9,688 bases of DNA from an uncultured Bacteroidales bacterium (GTDB lineage: Bacteria > Bacteroidota > Bacteroidia > Bacteroidales > Paludibacteraceae). Numbering within the stretch: position 1 is the first letter of the stretch; every line of letters starts with the position of its first letter. This document shows, piece by piece, positions 5,690 to 9,688 of the stretch. Made by a program: the position numbers and the translations under genes. Location of the stretch: positions 1-9,688 of the forward strand of contig CALCGR010000065.1 of NCBI GenBank assembly GCA_937901025.1, written 5' to 3'. Under the pieces are notes generated by a model that was given only the letters and a program-made list of their open reading frames with translations, made no database searches and was not told where the DNA came from.

Positions 5690-7032
5690 AAACTGCTGAG
5701 ATCATGCAGCAATTAGCTGCTAAGCACCCCGGTGAAGCAGAGTACCTGCAAGCCGTTGAAGAAGTTCTCAATTCCATTGAGGACGTGTACAACCAACACC
5801 CTGAGTTCGAAAAAGCACAGATTGTCGAACGCATGGTGGAACCCGAACGTATCTATACGTTCCGCGTGACGTGGATTGACGATGCCGGTAAGGTTCAGAC
5901 GAACCTCGGTTACCGCGTTCAATTCAACTCCGCCATTGGCCCCTACAAAGGTGGTTTACGTTTCCACAAAGCCGTGACTCCTTCTATGCTGAAGTTCTTG
6001 GGCTTTGAGCAAACCTTCAAAAATGCTCTCACTACTTTGCCTATGGGTGGCGGTAAGGGCGGTTCAGACTTCGACCCCGTCGGCAAATCGGACGCAGAGA
6101 TTATGCGTTTCTGCCAAGCCTTCATGCTCGAACTCTGGCGTTGCATCGGTCCCGATAAGGATATCCCTGCCGGTGATGTAGGCGTAGGCGGACGCGAGAT
6201 CGGTTTCCTCAACGGGATGTATTCCAAACTCGCTCAACAATATCATACGGGTGTGCTGACCGGTAAAGGTATGACATGGGGCGGTTCTATCCTCCGTCCG
6301 GAAGCCACCGGCTTCGGTGCCCTCTATTTCACACAGCATGTTCTTGAAACCGTAGGCAAAGACATACAGGGAAAGACCATCGCCCTCTCCGGCTTCGGTA
6401 ACGTGGCTTGGGGTGCTGCTACCAAAGCCGTTGAACTCGGCGCTAAAGTGGTAGCCGTCTCCGGTCCTGATGGTGTGTGCGAAATCAGAGACGGTATCAC
6501 CAAAGAGATGATTGACTATATGCTCGTCATGCGTGCTTCCAACCGCAATAAAGTACAAGATATGGCCGATAAGTTCCCCGGTAAAGCCGTCTTCACCCCC
6601 GGTAAGAAATCCTGGTCCGTTAAATGCGATATCGCTCTGCCGTCCGCTTTCCAAAACGAACTGAGCGAAGAGGATGCGCGCGAACTCGTGAAGAACGGCA
6701 CCTGGTGCTGCTGCGAGATATCGAACATGGGTTGCCAACCCGGCGCTATCCATTATTTCCAATCCGTTCCGGGCTTCCTGTTTGCTCCGGGCAAAGCCGT
6801 CAACGCAGGTGGTGTGGCTACCTCCGGATTGGAGATGACCCAAAACGCAGAACACATCTCGTGGGACGGCAAGGAAGTGGACGAACGTCTGCACTCGATT
6901 ATGCGCTCCATCCACGAACAATGCGTTAAATTCGGTACCCAACCCGACGGCACCATCGACTACGTCAAGGGTGCTAACATCGCCGGCTTCATGAAGGTTG
7001 CTCAAGCGATGCTGGAACAAGGTATCCTCTAA
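5686..7032 (+). CDS. gdhA: Glutamate dehydrogenase, hexameric, probably NAD-preferring
   Basis: 448 residues, standard for the hexameric class. It interconverts glutamate with 2-oxoglutarate and ammonium in the cytoplasm. Visible landmarks: YKGGLRFH (87-94, Lys88), PMGGGKGGSDFDP (119-131, catalytic Lys124), PAGDVGVGGRE (161-171, catalytic Asp164), the dinucleotide site SGFGNVAWGAA (235-245), and the closing APGKAVNAGGVATSGLEM. SGFGNVAWGAA, the following SGPDG (259-263) and MRAS.RNKVQD resemble the NAD-specific enzymes of Clostridium symbiosum and P. gingivalis, as I recall them, rather than the E. coli NADP enzyme. I therefore infer NAD preference and a mainly catabolic role, though dual use cannot be excluded. 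Three consecutive Cys (341-343) precede the conserved SNMGC. The ATG overlaps the kinase stop (ATGA, 5686-5689). A TTG 18 bases upstream is less likely as the start. kbl follows after 56 bases of tandem repeat. Confidence 0.95.
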   Translation: MKTAEIMQQLAAKHPGEAEYLQAVEEVLNSIEDVYNQHPEFEKAQIVERMVEPERIYTFRVTWIDDAGKVQTNLGYRVQFNSAIGPYKGGLRFHKAVTPSMLKFLGFEQTFKNALTTLPMGGGKGGSDFDPVGKSDAEIMRFCQAFMLELWRCIGPDKDIPAGDVGVGGREIGFLNGMYSKLAQQYHTGVLTGKGMTWGGSILRPEATGFGALYFTQHVLETVGKDIQGKTIALSGFGNVAWGAATKAVELGAKVVAVSGPDGVCEIRDGITKEMIDYMLVMRASNRNKVQDMADKFPGKAVFTPGKKSWSVKCDIALPSAFQNELSEEDARELVKNGTWCCCEISNMGCQPGAIHYFQSVPGFLFAPGKAVNAGGVATSGLEMTQNAEHISWDGKEVDERLHSIMRSIHEQCVKFGTQPDGTIDYVKGANIAGFMKVAQAMLEQGIL

Positions 7033-7036
7033 AATC

Positions 7037-7090
7037 CTAGATTCACTAGATAAACTAGATTTACTAGACTAACTAGATTCACTAGATCAT
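7037..7090. repeat. 9-bp tandem repeat filling the gdhA-kbl gap
   Basis: Six head-to-tail 9-mers: CTAGATTCA, CTAGATAAA, CTAGATTTA, CTAGACTAA, CTAGATTCA, CTAGATCAT. Each begins with the palindrome CTAG, a tetramer that is scarce in the surrounding genes. The repeat occupies nearly all of the 56 bases between the gdhA stop and the kbl start, and the AT ending the sixth copy is the first two bases of the kbl ATG. There is no terminator or promoter consensus in the gap. Confidence 0.92.
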
Positions 7091-8279
7091 GTATACTCAA
7101 TTTCAAAAGCACTTACAGTCAACGCTTCAAGATATTCGCGAAGCAGGACTCTATAAAAACGAACGAATCATTATCACCCCCCAATCCTCTGCTATCCAAG
7201 TAGAGGGTGGGGTGGATGTGATTAACTTCTGCGCGAATAACTACCTTGGCCTCGCCGACAACAAGGAACTCATCCAAGCGGCCAAGGACAAGATGGATGC
7301 CCGTGGCTACGGTATGGCTTCGGTACGCTTTATCTGCGGTACCCAAGACACCCATAAACAACTCGAGCAAGCCATCTCCTCTTTCTTCGGGACCGAGGAT
7401 ACCATCCTCTATGCGGCTTGCTTTGACGCCAATGGCGGGCTGTTCGAACCGCTCCTCACTGAGGAGGATGCCATCATCTCCGATGCGCTCAACCACGCCT
7501 CTATCATTGATGGCGTTCGCTTATGCAAAGCCGTTCGCTATCGCTATAAGAACGGCGATGTAGCGGACCTTGAAGAGCAACTCAAAGCCGCACAGGCACA
7601 ACGCTTCCGAATCATCGCTACCGATGGCGTGTTCTCGATGGACGGTAATGTCTGCCCGCTCGATAAGATATACGAACTGGCGCAGAAATACAATGCCCTC
7701 GTTATGGTTGATGAGAGCCACTCCGCCGGCGTCGTCGGTAAGACCGGTCACGGTGTGACCGAACTCTATAACCTTCGTGGGAAAGTGGAAATCATCACCG
7801 GTACCTTAGGCAAAGCCTTTGGCGGTTCGGTCGGCGGTTTCACCACCGGTCGTAAGGAGATCATCGACCTCCTACGCCAACGCAGCCGTCCGTACCTGTT
7901 CTCGAACTCTATCCCGCCGATGATCGCAGCGGCAGGTATCAAGACCTTCGAACTGCTCACCCGCGATAACACCTTGCAAGACCGCTTGCACCAGAATACC
8001 GAGTATTTCGTCACGAAGATGAAAGCCGCCGGGTTCGACATCAAACCTACCCAGTCCGCTATCTGCGCGGTTATGCTCTATGACGCTCGCTTGAGCCAGG
8101 AGTTCGCTGCGGCGTTGCAACAAGAGGGCATATACGTTACCGGATTCTACTATCCCGTCGTCCCGCAAGGACAGGCACGCATCCGTGTACAACTCAGCGC
8201 AGCCCATACACAAGCACAATTGGATAAAGGCGTCAATGCCTTCATTAAAGTTGGTAAACAATTAGGAGTACTGAAATGA
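7089..8279 (+). CDS. kbl: Glycine C-acetyltransferase (2-amino-3-ketobutyrate CoA ligase)
   Basis: 396 residues, full length for Kbl. This PLP enzyme of the alpha-oxoamine synthase family cleaves 2-amino-3-ketobutyrate with CoA into glycine and acetyl-CoA, the second step of threonine breakdown. Seen in sequence: INFCANNYLGLA (45-56), GMASVRFICGTQDTHK (75-90), DALNHASIIDG (132-142, His136 stacking on PLP), MVDESHSAGVVG (206-217, Asp208 and His211), and TGTLGKAFGGSVGG with the Schiff-base Lys242. The C-terminal small domain includes RIRVQLSAAHT. The conserved VRFICGT wording and the adjacent tdh make Kbl much more likely than the related serine palmitoyltransferase or 8-amino-7-oxononanoate synthase. 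The start ATG lies at the end of the 9-bp repeat with no Shine-Dalgarno, which is ordinary in this phylum. Its TGA overlaps the tdh ATG (8276-8279), so the two are coupled. Confidence 0.95.
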   Translation: MYTQFQKHLQSTLQDIREAGLYKNERIIITPQSSAIQVEGGVDVINFCANNYLGLADNKELIQAAKDKMDARGYGMASVRFICGTQDTHKQLEQAISSFFGTEDTILYAACFDANGGLFEPLLTEEDAIISDALNHASIIDGVRLCKAVRYRYKNGDVADLEEQLKAAQAQRFRIIATDGVFSMDGNVCPLDKIYELAQKYNALVMVDESHSAGVVGKTGHGVTELYNLRGKVEIITGTLGKAFGGSVGGFTTGRKEIIDLLRQRSRPYLFSNSIPPMIAAAGIKTFELLTRDNTLQDRLHQNTEYFVTKMKAAGFDIKPTQSAICAVMLYDARLSQEFAAALQQEGIYVTGFYYPVVPQGQARIRVQLSAAHTQAQLDKGVNAFIKVGKQLGVLK

Positions 8280-9301
8280 AAGCTTTAGTCAAACGTTATG
8301 CTCAACCGGGCATCTGGATGGAAGATGTCCCAATGCCCGAAGTGGGCGTCAACGACGTTCTTATCAAAGTCAAGAAAGCCGCTATCTGCGGTACCGATCT
8401 CCATATGTATAAGTGGGACGATTGGAGCCAGTCGCATTGCACTCCGCCCTATACGATGGGCCACGAGTTCGTGGGCGTTGTCGCCGAAGTGGGTGCCGGT
8501 GTAAGAAACATCAAAGTGGGCGAACGCGTCACCGCGGAAGGACATATCGTCTGCGGTCACTGCCGCAACTGCCGCCGTGGCATGGGACACGTCTGCGAAA
8601 ACACCATCTCCGTGGGAATCATGGGTAAGGATGGCTGCTTCGCCGAATATGTCACTATCCCCGAATCGAATGTGGTCAAACTCAATGACCGCATCCCGGA
8701 CGATTTTGCGGCAATCATGGACCCGTTCGGTAATGCTACCCATACCGCATTGGCTTTCCCTGTCTTGGGTGAAGACGTACTGATTACCGGCGCCGGACTC
8801 ATCGGCACGATGGCAGCAGGTATCTGCCGCTATGCCGGAGCAAAGAACATCGTCGTTACCGATATCAATCCCCTCCGCTTGGCGATTGCCAAGAAGATGG
8901 GCGCTACCATCACCGTGGACGGCAGCAAGGGCGAGACCATCGAAGGCGCCATGAAACAACTCGGCATCCACGGCTTTGACGTGGGACTCGAGATGTCGGG
9001 TGCACCGGCAGCCTTCAACGACATGATCAAACATATGTACAAAGGCTCGAACATCGCCCAACTCGGTATCCTGCCGTCCAATACCCAAGTCAACTGGTCG
9101 GATATCATCTTCAATGCATTGACGATTAAGGGTATCACCGGCCGTCGCATGTGGGAGACCTGGTATCAGATGGAGCAGATGATCCTAGGCGGATTGGACC
9201 TCAGTCCTGTCATCACCCATCGCTTTAAGTTCGAGGATTTCCAGAAAGGCTTTGACGTTATGGTCAGCGGCCAATGTGGCAAAGTCCTCCTTGAGTGGTA
9301 A
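8276..9301 (+). CDS. tdh: L-threonine 3-dehydrogenase, zinc-dependent (MDR type)
   Basis: 341 residues, the same length as E. coli Tdh. It oxidises L-threonine with NAD+ to 2-amino-3-ketobutyrate, the substrate of Kbl. The catalytic zinc ligands are Cys38 (CGTD), His63 and Glu64 (GHEF). The structural zinc ligands are Cys93, Cys96, Cys99 and Cys107. The cofactor fold is GAGLIG at 172-177 with Asp196 in VTDINP, which fits NAD rather than NADP. GRRMWETWYQMEQM and SGQCGKVLLEW near the end are Tdh hallmarks. The start is set by the ATGA overlap with kbl. It is the last gene of the operon, with a strong terminator four bases after the stop. From memory, many Bacteroidota instead use an unrelated epimerase-like threonine dehydrogenase, so this gene may have been acquired, although its codon use looks like its neighbours. 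Confidence 0.95.
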   Translation: MKALVKRYAQPGIWMEDVPMPEVGVNDVLIKVKKAAICGTDLHMYKWDDWSQSHCTPPYTMGHEFVGVVAEVGAGVRNIKVGERVTAEGHIVCGHCRNCRRGMGHVCENTISVGIMGKDGCFAEYVTIPESNVVKLNDRIPDDFAAIMDPFGNATHTALAFPVLGEDVLITGAGLIGTMAAGICRYAGAKNIVVTDINPLRLAIAKKMGATITVDGSKGETIEGAMKQLGIHGFDVGLEMSGAPAAFNDMIKHMYKGSNIAQLGILPSNTQVNWSDIIFNALTIKGITGRRMWETWYQMEQMILGGLDLSPVITHRFKFEDFQKGFDVMVSGQCGKVLLEW

Positions 9302-9304
9302 AAT

Positions 9305-9335
9305 AAAAAAACCTGCGAATCTCGCAGGTTTTTTT
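9305..9335. terminator. Bidirectional intrinsic terminator between tdh and era
   Basis: A hairpin CCTGCGA (9312-9318), loop ATC, TCGCAGG (9322-9328) is flanked by seven A on the left (9305-9311) and eight T on the right (9329-9336). The A and T runs can extend the stem, and each serves as the U-tract for one strand. It lies between the convergent tdh and era stops, so it can end transcription from both sides. Confidence 0.93.
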
Positions 9336-9337
9336 TG

Positions 9338-9688
9338 TTAGTTAATATCGTACCCGTAATGTTTGAGGCGGGATTGGTTACTGCGCCAGTCGGGATCGAC
9401 CTTCACATAGAGTTGCAGGTACACCGGCTTATCGAAGAAGGTCTCGATATCTTGCCTTGCCTCGGTGCCAATCTTCTTGAGTGCCGTACCCGCCTTGCCG
9501 ATGATAATACCTTTCTGTGAATCGCGCTCGACATAGATGACGGCACCAATACGAATCATCCCCTTCGGGTGCGACTCTGTTGGCTCCTCCTCTTTGAAAC
9601 TCTCTACCTCCACTTCCACGGAGTAGGGAATCTCCTTATCGTAGTGCAGCAAGATCTTCTCGCGAATAATCTCATTGACAAAGAACCG
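9338..9688 (-). CDS. era: GTPase Era, C-terminal part with KH domain (5' end outside window)
   Basis: The frame is open from the right edge to a TAA at 9338-9340, giving 116 visible residues beginning RFFVNEIIREKI. This is the linker of Era (RFFV-EIIREK), followed by IPYSVEVEVE. The type-2 KH RNA-binding domain follows, with IRIGAVIYVERDSQKGIII and the GxxG loop in GKAG, and then a tail VKVDPDWRSN. Era is an essential GTPase that binds the 3' end of 16S rRNA during 30S assembly. The G-domain with its GTP motifs lies beyond the window. The in-frame TTG at 9650-9652 is internal. The gene ends three bases before the bidirectional terminator shared with tdh. Confidence 0.95.
   Translation of the reverse strand, partial: RFFVNEIIREKILLHYDKEIPYSVEVEVESFKEEEPTESHPKGMIRIGAVIYVERDSQKGIIIGKAGTALKKIGTEARQDIETFFDKPVYLQLYVKVDPDWRSNQSRLKHYGYDIN

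Noticed and set aside
6703..6739. Apparent disruption of the usual EGANMPTT motif in glutamate dehydrogenase (here CCCEISNMGCQP)
   Set aside because: The frame is intact on both sides, and the P. gingivalis enzyme, as I recall it, has a similar SNMGC segment, so this is a family variant and not a frameshift. Only the triple Cys is peculiar.
6064..7020. Long antisense open frame (318 codons) opposite gdhA
   Set aside because: It is codon-phase aligned with gdhA, and its openness follows from gdhA avoiding TTA, CTA and TCA codons. Its translation matches no recognisable family.
7037..7090. The 9-bp array as a CRISPR array or attachment site
   Set aside because: Units are directly adjacent with no spacers, and there are no cas or integrase genes nearby.
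8285..9088. Long antisense open frame (267 codons) opposite tdh
   Set aside because: Same cause: codon-phase aligned with a gene of strongly biased codon use. The His/Asp-rich translation has no domain pattern.

Overview
The window reads as chromosomal DNA from a member of the Bacteroidales (Bacteroidota). Three things support this. The promoter elements have the Bacteroidota form (TTTG, about 20 bases, TAnnTTTG). The glutamate dehydrogenase closely resembles the one I recall from Porphyromonas gingivalis. The gene fragment at the left edge looks like the C-terminus of a secreted Bacteroidales protein. There are no phage, transposon, CRISPR or RNA genes. Gene packing is very tight: most neighbouring starts and stops overlap as ATGA, and no gene-free stretch reaches 300 bases.

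Layout. (1) 1-531, plus strand: the 3' end of a probable exported protein. Its stop codon overlaps the stop of the convergent gene. (2) 3502-528, minus strand: a four-gene overlapping operon, in transcription order an ArsG/DsbD-like six-helix membrane protein with a His-rich loop, a TrmN6-type tRNA adenine methyltransferase, a DUF3089 alpha/beta hydrolase and a short-chain dehydrogenase. (3) 3503-3568: a compact intergenic region in which two promoters lie face to face on the same roughly 35 bp, each one's -33 box overlapping the other's -7 box. (4) 3569-9301, plus strand: a four-gene operon with an NtrY-like membrane histidine kinase, glutamate dehydrogenase, kbl and zinc-type tdh, closed by a strong bidirectional terminator at 9305-9335. 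(5) 9688-9338, minus strand: the C-terminal KH-domain end of era, which converges on that terminator.

How the genes work together. The plus operon looks like an amino-acid catabolism unit. Tdh and Kbl turn threonine into glycine plus acetyl-CoA, and glutamate dehydrogenase releases ammonium from glutamate or fixes it. A sensor kinase of the nitrogen-regulation type (NtrY-like) is translationally coupled directly in front of the dehydrogenase. The minus operon has no single obvious theme.

Most distinctive features. Three different short tandem repeats occur, with periods of 7, 8 and 9 bp. Two are read in frame inside the methyltransferase, immediately before its two key motifs. The third fills the whole gdhA-kbl gap and runs into the kbl start codon. 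The interlocked divergent promoter and the probably leaderless kinase mRNA are the other two points worth a second look. I do not see a clearly new defence or biosynthetic system here.
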